Positions 55,140 through 62,366 of a stretch of 64,000 nucleotides of DNA are shown piece by piece. The notes beneath the pieces are model-generated. The model made no database searches. It was not told the DNA's origin and worked only from the letters and a program-made list of their open reading frames with translations. The translations under genes and the position numbers were made by a program. The stretch comes from DATAEE01 sp963725145 (GTDB lineage Bacteria; Acidobacteriota; Vicinamibacteria; Vicinamibacterales; 2-12-FULL-66-21), in the NCBI GenBank assembly GCA_963725145.1, contig CAVRXL010000013.1, positions 62,001 through 126,000 of the forward strand, written 5' to 3'. How positions within the stretch are numbered: position 1 is the stretch's first letter; the number at the start of each line of letters is the position of its first letter.

Positions 55140-55574
55140 ATGATTCAGCGCCGGCCGATCATTGGTCGGGTGTTCCTAGTGGCCGCCGCGAGTGCCGCCT
55201 GCCAGGTTCAGCCTAACTGCCCGCAAATTGCTCTCGCGCCTGCTATTTCCGTCTGCGAAGCCGCGCACAGATCGTTTAGAACGACGGTTCTGCTGACCGG
55301 CGAATTCGAAGGCTTCGGGTATGAAACCAATTCGATGAGGTTTACTTTAGGCAGCCGCGACGAGATCCGCAATTCGCGAGGGGCGGGCGTTGCATTCGTC
55401 GAGCTGTGCAGGCCTTCAGAACGTCAGAAGCTCACAGCGGCGCGACCACGTTCCGGACGAAGGCGTGAACCTGCTGCTCTAGTCACGGTGCTGGGAACCA
55501 TCCTCGAAATCCAGGAGGGACGGCCATTCCCGGTGGGCATTCGAACCTGTGCCGCCTCCTCCGAGTGTGTCTAA
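55140..55574 (+). CDS. Possible small exported protein at the island right end
   Basis: The 144-residue frame has a signal-like start ending in A-A-C, which could be a lipoprotein site, and a short domain with L-L-T-G-E-F-E-G-F-G-Y-E, F-T-L-G-S-R-D-E-I. No family is recognised and no good ribosome site is seen; the end of the frame reads into repeat C. The stretch 54864-55139 before it holds no gene I can support. Confidence 0.45.
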   Translation: MIQRRPIIGRVFLVAAASAACQVQPNCPQIALAPAISVCEAAHRSFRTTVLLTGEFEGFGYETNSMRFTLGSRDEIRNSRGAGVAFVELCRPSERQKLTAARPRSGRRREPAALVTVLGTILEIQEGRPFPVGIRTCAASSECV

Positions 55575-55608
55575 GGCCACAACGGGCATGGCGGCGGGAA
55601 CTGACGTT

Positions 55609-55781
55609 CCGTCTCCACAGTGTCTCCATGACTCGGGTTGATCCCCGAGGATTCCAGAGGGCGCTGGCAGAGAGCCGGATCTCGTGAAAGTGATAGGAAG
55701 CGAAGCACTTTTGCCAAAAGTCTCGCGCCATCATCAGTTTCCAAGAATGCCGACACGCGGGTTCGACTCCCGCCGCCTCCA
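55609..55781 (+). repeat. att-like repeat, copy C, containing the right attachment site (attR)
   Basis: The right-hand copy of the 170-bp repeat: CCGTCTCCAC, TGTCTCCATGAC, AAAGTCTCGCGCCATCA, CAGTTTCC, then the exact 27-bp tmRNA end at 55755-55781. This is the island right boundary. Only this copy keeps the full 27-bp identity to ssrA; A and B are diverged. Confidence 0.85.
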
Positions 55782-55782
55782 A

Positions 55783-56110
55783 ATTCCCTCGCTTCGCTCG
55801 GTCATTTGTCGGCGGCGGTGTCAGGCAGGTCGGCTTCGCCAGCCTTCGCTCGCGCTGTGGGCGCGAGCTCCGGCTAGGCTCGCCTTACCGGCACGACTCC
55901 CCGCATCCGCTATCCCTCGCTTCGCTCGGTCAATGTCGGCGGCGTAGTCAGGCAGGTCGGCTTCGGCCAGCGGCCTCGCCTTACCGGCACGACTCCCCGC
56001 ATCCGCTATCCCTCGGTTCGCTCGGTCAATGTCGGCGGCGTAGTCAGGCAAGTGGCTTCGCCCTTCGGGCTCGCCAACATGCTCGACTCCCGCCGGCCTT
56101 ACCGGCGCGA
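55783..56110. repeat. Three tandem repeats next to the island right end
   Basis: Units begin at about 55783 (129 bp), 55912 (96 bp) and 56008 (about 100 bp). Each has TCCCTCGCTTCGCTCGGTCA, GTCGGCGGCG, CAGGCAGGTCGGCTTCG and ends CCTTACCGGC-x-CGACTCCC. A related piece follows copy B at 48541-48598. The final GACTCCC resembles the att T-arm. Confidence 0.75.
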
Positions 56111-56162
56111 CTCCCGCCGCGTTCAAACCTTCCGGGGCAGGTGCACGTCCAAGTGCATGTTT

Positions 56163-56176
56163 ATACCGATAGGTAT
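56163..56176. promoter_or_regulatory. Candidate PadR operator
   Basis: ATACC-GATA-GGTAT is a perfect 5-bp dyad, 14 bp upstream of the PadR start. PadR-type repressors bind short dyads at their own promoter, so autoregulation of this regulator-permease pair is likely. Confidence 0.55.
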
Positions 56177-56189
56177 GAACTGACGCCCC

Positions 56190-56540
56190 ATGCCGAACAG
56201 GAAGTCCTCCGGTCCAGTCCCGCTGGAGCCTCACTGGTTCCAGATCCTCCTCGCGGTTGCCGATCGCGACCTGCACGGCCTCGCCATCATGAACGACGTG
56301 CTCGAGCGCACCGGCGGCCGCATGCGTTTGTGGCCGGGGATGCTCTATCGCGCGCTCGGCCGCCTGGCGGACAGGGAACTGGTCTCCGAGATCGAGCCGC
56401 CGGATGACGCGCCGGCCGCTGGAGGACGGCCGCGATTCTTCCGGATCACCGCGGCCGGGCGTCGCGCGTGCGCCGCCGAAGCCGAGCGGCTCGCCGGATT
56501 CGTTGAAGTGGCGAGACGCAAGAAGCTGCTGAAAGCCTGA
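56190..56540 (+). CDS. PadR-family transcriptional regulator
   Basis: The 116-residue protein fits PadR: H-W-F-Q-I-L-L-A-V-A-D-R-D-L-H-G, then the recognition segment L-W-P-G-M-L-Y-R-A-L-G-R-L-A-D-R-E-L-V and F-F-R-I-T-A-A-G-R-R. It lacks a C-terminal ligand domain, as in the short PadR-s2 type. It lies 4 bp upstream of the duplicated permease, the standard acidobacterial pairing, with an operator-like dyad before it. Confidence 0.93.
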   Translation: MPNRKSSGPVPLEPHWFQILLAVADRDLHGLAIMNDVLERTGGRMRLWPGMLYRALGRLADRELVSEIEPPDDAPAAGGRPRFFRITAAGRRACAAEAERLAGFVEVARRKKLLKA

Positions 56541-56544
56541 TCGG

Positions 56545-59286
56545 ATGCCGCGACCCTCGTCCGCGTTCGTTCGCCTTCTTCTTCGCGCGTATCCGCGGTA
56601 CCTGCGCATCCGTGAACGGGACGCGCTGGAGGCGGCCTGCATCGAGTGCCTCGCTCGCGAGCGCGGGCGGCTCGGCCGCCTCGGTGTTGCGTACGCGTGG
56701 GGACGGCTGATCGCCGACACCATCACCGCCGCGATCCTGCTGCGCGTGGACGAGCGTCGCCGCCGGCGTCTCGCTTGGCACAGTTCACGACCCTCCGCCC
56801 CGAAGGAGATCCTGATGATTCGACTCTGGCAAGACGTCAGGTACGCCGCGCGCCGCCTGCTGCGCGCCCCGATGTTCAGTCTCGGCGTGATTGCCACGCT
56901 GGCGTTGACGATCGGCGCCACGACCGCCGTCTTCACCGTCGTCAACGCCGTCCTGCTGCGCGGGTTGCCATACCGCGAGCCCGGCCGATTGGTCCTGCTG
57001 CATCAAACGATCGGGACGATGACGGCCGGCTTTTCGCCGCCCGACTATGTCGCGTTCGAGGCGCGCACGGGCCTGTTCGAATCGATCGCGGCATTTCGAA
57101 ATCGCGAGTACGAGTTGTCGGGCGTCGATCTGCCGGAGCGGGTGAGCGTCACCCGCGCGTCCGCCACGCTTTTCGAGACACTTGGTGTGCAACCGGCGCT
57201 CGGCCGTTCGTTCACGCGTGAAGACGACGAGGCCGGGCGCCCGGTCGCTGTCCTCAGCGACGCGCTGTGGGCGCGCCGGTTCGCCCGGGATCCGGCGGCG
57301 ATCGGACGCGCCATCCTGCTCGATCGCCAACCGTTCACCATCGTAGGCATCATGCCGCGCCGCTTCACCTTTCCGCATCGCGGACCTGCGCTCAACAACG
57401 TGCCCGCCGACGTGTTCGTCCCGATCGGGTTCACGCCGGGCGAACGGCGCGCGTTCGGCAGCATGTACAACAACAGCGTCATCGCACGGCTGAAACCGGG
57501 CGTGACGACGACGCAGGCGAATGCCGACACGCGCGCGCTCGTCCGGTCGAACGCGAGCGAGATGTATCCGGCGGCGCTGAGCGACCTGGCCGCCGCACTC
57601 GGGGGCGCCGCGGCGTCCCTGGCCGACGAAGTGATCGGCCGGTCACGAACGCTGCTGTGGGTGGCCTTCGCGGCGGTCGGCTTCGTTCTGTTGATCGCGT
57701 GCGCCGACATCGCCAGCCTGATGCTGGCGCGCGCGATGGGGCGGGAGCGTGAGATCGCGGTGCGTAGTGCCCTTGGCGCCGGCCGCGGACGGCTCATCCG
57801 CCAGTTGCTCGCCGAATCGGCGCTCCTCGCGCTCGTCGGCAGCGCACTCGGCTTGGTGCTCGCCGTCTGGATGTCGCGAACGCTCGTGGCACTCGCGCCA
57901 TCGACGCTGCCTCGCCTCGACGAGATTGGGCTCGACGCGCGAGTTCTTCTGTTCACTGGCGCGATGACCGTCGTCACGGCCTTGCTCTGCGGCATCCTGC
58001 CCGCCCTCGAGCTGTCGCGACCGCGCGGGGAAGCGCTCAAAGAAGGCGCCCGGACGTCGACCGGCCGGCGCGAACGCCGCATATTCGGCGCGCTCGTCGC
58101 GGCGCAGCTCGCCATTGCGGTCGTTCTGCTCGTCGGCGGCGGCCTGTTGCTGCGCAGCTTCTCGAAGCTGATGGCGGTCGATCCCGGTTTCCGCGCGGAG
58201 CGCGTGCTGACGCTGGCCACGAGCCTTCCCGCGCAGGCCTATCGCGACGCGGCGAGCGTCCGCGGCTTCTATACGCGTCTGCTCGAGGACCTCTCGCAGG
58301 TGCCTGGGGTCAGCACGGTAGGGGCCTCCACCGACCTGCCGCTGGGTGTGCGCGAGCGGCGCGCGTTTACGCTCGAGCAGGAATCTCCCGCGACCCCTGA
58401 ACGGCCATACAGCGTCGCCCACGAGTGGGTTGCGGGACGTTACTTCGAGGCGATTGGCATCCCGCTCAAGCGCGGACGCTACTTCGGCGGCGAAGACGCC
58501 GTGCAGTCCGAGCCGGTGGCGATCATCAACGAAACAATGGCGCGCCGGGTCTGGGGGACGGCCGACCCGGTCGGCCAGAGGATCGCATGGGGTGGCGCGA
58601 AGGAACACGGTCCGTGGATGCGTATCGTTGGTGTCGTCGGGGACGTGAAGCAGGGACCGCTGAATACCGAAACCGTCGCGCAAACCTACACACCGTGGGT
58701 GCAGGTGTCTGACTCCATGATCGCGGAGAACGTCGTCGGCATCATGCGCTCGCTGCGTGTGGCGCTGCGCGGCGAGGTGGAGCCTACGGCACTCACCGAG
58801 ACCGTACGCGCGCGGATTCGCGCGATCGATCCGGCTTTGCCGGTGGCGTCCGTGCAGACGATGCGCGAGATCGTGAGCCGGTCGGCCGCTGTGCCGCGAT
58901 TCAACGCGCTGCTCGTCAGCCTCTTCGCCGTCCTGGCCCTCCTGCTCGCGGCGATCGGGATCGGGGGGATGCTGGCGATGTCGGTTTCACGCCGGCTGCC
59001 CGAGCTCGGCGTGCGGATGGCGCTGGGTGCGCAGCGGCGAACCCTCGTCGCCATGGTGATCCGGCAGGGGATGATGCTTGCCGCCGCCGGTCTCGCCGTT
59101 GGGCTGCCGGGTGCATGGCTGCTGTCACGAGTGCTTTCCAGCCTGTTGTTCGAAATCAGCCCACGCGATCCGATCACCTTTGCGACCGTTGCTGGCCTGC
59201 TGGCGATCGTCGCGCTCATCGCGTGTGCCGTGCCGGCCTGGCGCGTGACACGAGTTGATCCGCTGACGGTGTTGCGGATGGAGTAG
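56545..59286 (+). CDS. FtsX/MacB-like duplicated orphan ABC permease (ADOP family)
   Basis: The 913-residue protein has an acidobacterial N-terminal extension (about 90 residues), then two copies of a periplasmic MacB-like domain each followed by an FtsX domain with three transmembrane helices. Family motifs are visible: R-Y-A-A-R-R-L-L-R-A-P, T-A-V-F-T-V-V-N-A-V-L-L and R-E-R-E-I-A-V-R-S-A-L-G-A, with a second copy P-E-L-G-V-R-M-A-L-G-A near the end. No ATPase is nearby. The transported molecule is unknown; these permeases are a signature of the phylum. Confidence 0.95.
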   Translation: MPRPSSAFVRLLLRAYPRYLRIRERDALEAACIECLARERGRLGRLGVAYAWGRLIADTITAAILLRVDERRRRRLAWHSSRPSAPKEILMIRLWQDVRYAARRLLRAPMFSLGVIATLALTIGATTAVFTVVNAVLLRGLPYREPGRLVLLHQTIGTMTAGFSPPDYVAFEARTGLFESIAAFRNREYELSGVDLPERVSVTRASATLFETLGVQPALGRSFTREDDEAGRPVAVLSDALWARRFARDPAAIGRAILLDRQPFTIVGIMPRRFTFPHRGPALNNVPADVFVPIGFTPGERRAFGSMYNNSVIARLKPGVTTTQANADTRALVRSNASEMYPAALSDLAAALGGAAASLADEVIGRSRTLLWVAFAAVGFVLLIACADIASLMLARAMGREREIAVRSALGAGRGRLIRQLLAESALLALVGSALGLVLAVWMSRTLVALAPSTLPRLDEIGLDARVLLFTGAMTVVTALLCGILPALELSRPRGEALKEGARTSTGRRERRIFGALVAAQLAIAVVLLVGGGLLLRSFSKLMAVDPGFRAERVLTLATSLPAQAYRDAASVRGFYTRLLEDLSQVPGVSTVGASTDLPLGVRERRAFTLEQESPATPERPYSVAHEWVAGRYFEAIGIPLKRGRYFGGEDAVQSEPVAIINETMARRVWGTADPVGQRIAWGGAKEHGPWMRIVGVVGDVKQGPLNTETVAQTYTPWVQVSDSMIAENVVGIMRSLRVALRGEVEPTALTETVRARIRAIDPALPVASVQTMREIVSRSAAVPRFNALLVSLFAVLALLLAAIGIGGMLAMSVSRRLPELGVRMALGAQRRTLVAMVIRQGMMLAAAGLAVGLPGAWLLSRVLSSLLFEISPRDPITFATVAGLLAIVALIACAVPAWRVTRVDPLTVLRME

Positions 59287-59289
59287 CGA

Positions 59290-59874
59290 TCAGGTCGAAG
59301 AGACGCCGAGCGCAACCGCCAACGCATCGAGCGCGCGCCGTTCGGGCGTCGACACGGTGCCGAGGCCAAGCAGGCCTCCGCCTGCCTCCGCGACGGCCCT
59401 CGCCTCAGCCATGATCCGCGTAGCGAGCTCACGACGCTCGCCCTCGCCGGCCTTTGAGAGGGCGATTTGTGCGGCGCGCCTGGCCTGGTCGAACACGGAG
59501 TCGGGTGGACGCCTCAGCAGGAAGTCGTCGAGCTTCGCGATCGCCTCAGCCGACGGCTGCTGTCCATCCGAGTGCCGGCGCAACTGCTCCTTCAGCAGCT
59601 CGCCCTCGGCCTTCCCGACAGACCCGTCGGACCAGGCGACTTCGAGCGCCGGCAGCACGTGCACGAGCGCAACGTGCGACGGCCCGAAGCCCTCCGCGCG
59701 CAGCTTGGCCACGAGCTCTTCGTCGCTCAGTCCAAGTGCTTCCCCGAGCCGGCGCAACTCCGCGGCGTCAGCCGCCTTCCGGCGCTCGGTTTCGATCAGC
59801 TCCCGATCGCGGCGCGCAAAGTATTCGTCTTCTGCGGTGCGACCGCGCTTCCTCAATGCTCCATCGTCCGCCAT
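59290..59874 (-). CDS. Helical protein of unknown function
   Basis: AGGAGG before the ATG at 59874 sets the start; the frame upstream is shadow. The 194-residue protein is nearly all helical (L-G-L-S-D-E-E-L-V-A-K-L-R-A-E-G-F-G-P-S, H-V-L-P-A-L-E-V-A-W-S-D-G). The pattern has a loose likeness to TerB-type proteins, but I would not assign it. It converges on the permease. Confidence 0.7.
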   Translation of the reverse strand: MADDGALRKRGRTAEDEYFARRDRELIETERRKAADAAELRRLGEALGLSDEELVAKLRAEGFGPSHVALVHVLPALEVAWSDGSVGKAEGELLKEQLRRHSDGQQPSAEAIAKLDDFLLRRPPDSVFDQARRAAQIALSKAGEGERRELATRIMAEARAVAEAGGGLLGLGTVSTPERRALDALAVALGVSST

Positions 59875-59988
59875 CGGCCCCTCCTGTACCCACACCCCGA
59901 GGCTAACCCAGTCCGGTGACATCCGCCAGTCTCCAGAGGGGACGGCGAACTGGCGTTGGTCTCGCCGATCGTGGCATCGTGTGGGCGC

Positions 59989-60510
59989 ATGATCGAGCGA
60001 TTGATCCCGCCGGTCCGTGACGCCGACCTCAAAGCTCTCGCTCAACTCCTGGTGGATGCGGTCGACTCCGGAGCCGCCGTGAGCTTTCTCGCGCCTCTCA
60101 CGCCCGAGCGCGCTCAGGACTGGTGGCGCAGCACGCTTTCTTCTTCCCATTCCCGCGCTATCTTCCTCGTCGCGCGTGATGCGGACGGAATCGTCGGCAC
60201 GGTTCAACTCCACCCGGCCTGGGCGCCGAACCAGCCGCATCGTGCGGAAGTCGTGAAGTTGCTGGTGCACCACAGGAAGCGCCGCACGGGCCTGGGCACT
60301 CAGCTGATGCATGCGATTGAGGAGGCCGCGCGGGGCGCCGGGTTCGGCCTCCTGACGCTGGACGCGAAGCGAGGAGAGGCGGCGGAACAGTTGTATCGGC
60401 GGATGGGATGGACCCACGCAGGGACGATCCCGAGGTATGCCCTCGACACGGACGGAACCACGCCGCATGACGCGGTCATCTTCTACAAGGAGCTGAACCA
60501 GACGAAATGA
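59989..60510 (+). CDS. GNAT-family N-acetyltransferase
   Basis: The ATG at 59989 gives 173 residues. The acetyl-CoA site is the R-R-T-G-L-G-T-Q-L-M segment after V-V-K-L-L-V-H; the final Y-R-R-M-G-W-T-H-A-G-T-I-P is typical of small GNATs. The acceptor substrate is not evident. It overlaps the PQQ dehydrogenase by four bases. Confidence 0.88.
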   Translation: MIERLIPPVRDADLKALAQLLVDAVDSGAAVSFLAPLTPERAQDWWRSTLSSSHSRAIFLVARDADGIVGTVQLHPAWAPNQPHRAEVVKLLVHHRKRRTGLGTQLMHAIEEAARGAGFGLLTLDAKRGEAAEQLYRRMGWTHAGTIPRYALDTDGTTPHDAVIFYKELNQTK

Positions 60511-62354
60511 AGGCACGACGGCTGTGTCTCCCGTTGTCTTTGCTCCTGCTGTGTCAGCCGCCGACGCTCGCACAAGTCGACTGGCCCAATGTCGGGAACG
60601 ACAAGGGGGCCATGCGCTATTCCTCTCTCGCGCAGATTACTCGCGAGAACGTCCACGACCTCGAAGCCATCTGGACGTTTCACACCGGCGGGCTCAACCC
60701 GGCCGTCACGAACTCCGCGATTCAATGCACGCCGATCGTTGTCGAAGGTGTGATGTACGTTACGGCCCCTGACACGCAAGTCATCGCGCTGGATGCGGGC
60801 ACGGGGCGCGAGCTTTGGCGCTTCGATCCCAAACGCGGATGGAAACATCGCACGTTGTACAACCGCGGCGTCGCGTACTGGTCGGAGGATCGGCGCGACG
60901 GGGCGAGGCGCATCCTGTTCGCAACGCCGGAGGGGTCGCTGTACTCGCTCGACGCGCGCACCGGAAGGCTGGATCCGCAGTTCGGCGGGGACGGCATCGT
61001 CGACCTTCGCAAGGGAATAGTGCGCGACCTGCGCAATGTCGTCTACGGTGTCACGGCTGCGCCCGCGATCTTCGACGACCTCGTCATCCTCGGATTCTCG
61101 CTCGATGAGGGATACGTCGGCGGTCCGGGCGATATCCGGGCGTTCGATATTCGTACCGGAAAAGAGGTGTGGCGCTTTCAGACCGTGCCCGGTCCTACCG
61201 AGTTCGGACACGGCAGCTGGAAAGGGAATTCCGGGAAAGACCGTGGCGGCGTGAATGCCTGGAGCGGTGTGACGGTGGATGTCGGGCGCGGCCTGGTCCT
61301 GGCCGGCCTGGGCTCGGCCGGGTTTGATTTCCACGGGGGCGACCGGCGCGGCGACAACCTGTTCGCCAACTCGGTCGTTGCCCTCGATGCGCGCACCGGC
61401 CGCCGGGTCTGGCACTATCAACTCGTCCATCACGACCTCTGGGACTACGACCTCCCGTACCCGCCCGTGCTCGTCACGGTCCGCCACGGCGACAAGCCGA
61501 TAGACGCGGCCGCGCAGGTTACCAAGCAGGGCTTCCTCTTTCTTTTCGACCGCCTGAGCGGCCGGCCGCTCTTCGACATCGTCGAGCGTGAAGTGCCCAG
61601 GTCCGATCTGCCGGGGGAGCAGGCATCAGCCACTCAGCCTTTTCCCGTGAAGCCTCCTGCGTTTGCCCGCCAGGGCTTCAGCGAGCGTGACATCACGAAC
61701 ATTTCGAGAGAGGCGAACGAGTCTGTAACGGCCAGGCTCAAGGGCGCCCGTCTGGGCTCGCTGTTTACTCCACCGAGCCTGCAAGGAACGGTCTACAGTC
61801 CGGGAACCATCGGCGGCGGTACCTGGTCCGGCGCTTCATTTGATCCCACGACAGGCTTGCTCTACGTCAATGCGAACAACTTCCCCAGAGTGCTCAAGCT
61901 TCAGTCGACGTCGGACAAAGCCGAGCCCTACCGGGACACAGGGTTTCTTCGATTGACGGATCATCAGGGCTACCCGGGAGTGAAGCCGCCGTGGGGCACG
62001 CTGACGGCGATCGACCTCAACCGCGGCGAAATCACGTGGCAGGTGCCTCTCGGAGAGTTTCCCGAGCTCGCCGCGCGCGGCATCCCGCCCACTGGGACGC
62101 CCAACCTCGGTGGAAGCATCGTCACGGCCGGCGGTCTCGTCTTCATCGGCGCGACGATGGACGAGAAGGTTCGCGCCTTCGATAGCGCGACGGGCAAGGT
62201 GCTATGGGAACGCACGCTGCCGTTCGGCGGCTATGCGACGCCAAGCACGTACTCGGTGAATGGCCGTCAGTTCGTGGTCATCGCGGCCGGAGGCGGTGGG
62301 AAGCTCGGGACGAAATCGGGTGACGCCTTCGTCGCGTTCGCGCTGCGACGCTGA
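60507..62354 (+). CDS. Secreted PQQ-dependent dehydrogenase (eight-bladed quinoprotein type)
   Basis: The 615-residue protein has a signal peptide ending T-L-A-Q and repeated tryptophan-docking blades: A-L-D-A-G-T-G-R-E-L-W-R-F, F-D-I-R-T-G-K-E-V-W-R-F, A-L-D-A-R-T-G-R-R-V-W-H-Y and F-D-S-A-T-G-K-V-L-W-E-R. This is the fold of methanol/glucose/quinate-type quinoproteins that pass electrons to the respiratory chain. It lacks a cytochrome c motif and membrane helices, so it is probably a soluble periplasmic glucose/alcohol dehydrogenase-like enzyme. Substrate not resolved. Confidence 0.92.
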   Translation: MKARRLCLPLSLLLLCQPPTLAQVDWPNVGNDKGAMRYSSLAQITRENVHDLEAIWTFHTGGLNPAVTNSAIQCTPIVVEGVMYVTAPDTQVIALDAGTGRELWRFDPKRGWKHRTLYNRGVAYWSEDRRDGARRILFATPEGSLYSLDARTGRLDPQFGGDGIVDLRKGIVRDLRNVVYGVTAAPAIFDDLVILGFSLDEGYVGGPGDIRAFDIRTGKEVWRFQTVPGPTEFGHGSWKGNSGKDRGGVNAWSGVTVDVGRGLVLAGLGSAGFDFHGGDRRGDNLFANSVVALDARTGRRVWHYQLVHHDLWDYDLPYPPVLVTVRHGDKPIDAAAQVTKQGFLFLFDRLSGRPLFDIVEREVPRSDLPGEQASATQPFPVKPPAFARQGFSERDITNISREANESVTARLKGARLGSLFTPPSLQGTVYSPGTIGGGTWSGASFDPTTGLLYVNANNFPRVLKLQSTSDKAEPYRDTGFLRLTDHQGYPGVKPPWGTLTAIDLNRGEITWQVPLGEFPELAARGIPPTGTPNLGGSIVTAGGLVFIGATMDEKVRAFDSATGKVLWERTLPFGGYATPSTYSVNGRQFVVIAAGGGGKLGTKSGDAFVAFALRR

Positions 62355-62366
62355 CGAACCGGACAA

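Larger units (their letters stand above)
34730..55781. mobile_element. Integrative genomic island at ssrA (about 21 kb)
   Basis: Bounded by the 27-bp direct repeats of the tmRNA 3' end, with integrase and excisionase just inside the left end. Its genes are visibly less GC-rich and use more AT-ending codons than the flanks (by eye, not measured), and none has the chromosomal flavour of the neighbours. It carries a RepA-like ATPase and a serine recombinase but no phage structural, conjugation or partition genes that I can recognise, so it is an integrative element or satellite, probably composite. Two internal repeats resemble the right end. Several genes are frameshifted. Confidence 0.88.

Noticed and set aside
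34730..55781. Intact prophage
   Set aside because: No capsid, tail, terminase, holin or lysis gene is recognisable; integrase and RepA-like genes also fit other integrative elements.
55483..55782. Minus-strand frame starting M-E-A-A-G-V-E-P-A
   Set aside because: It is antisense to attR (a copy of the tmRNA end) and repeat C, not a gene.
55783..56110. Possible CRISPR array
   Set aside because: Only three units of 96-129 bp with near-identical sequence along the whole unit; no short repeat/spacer pattern and no cas genes.
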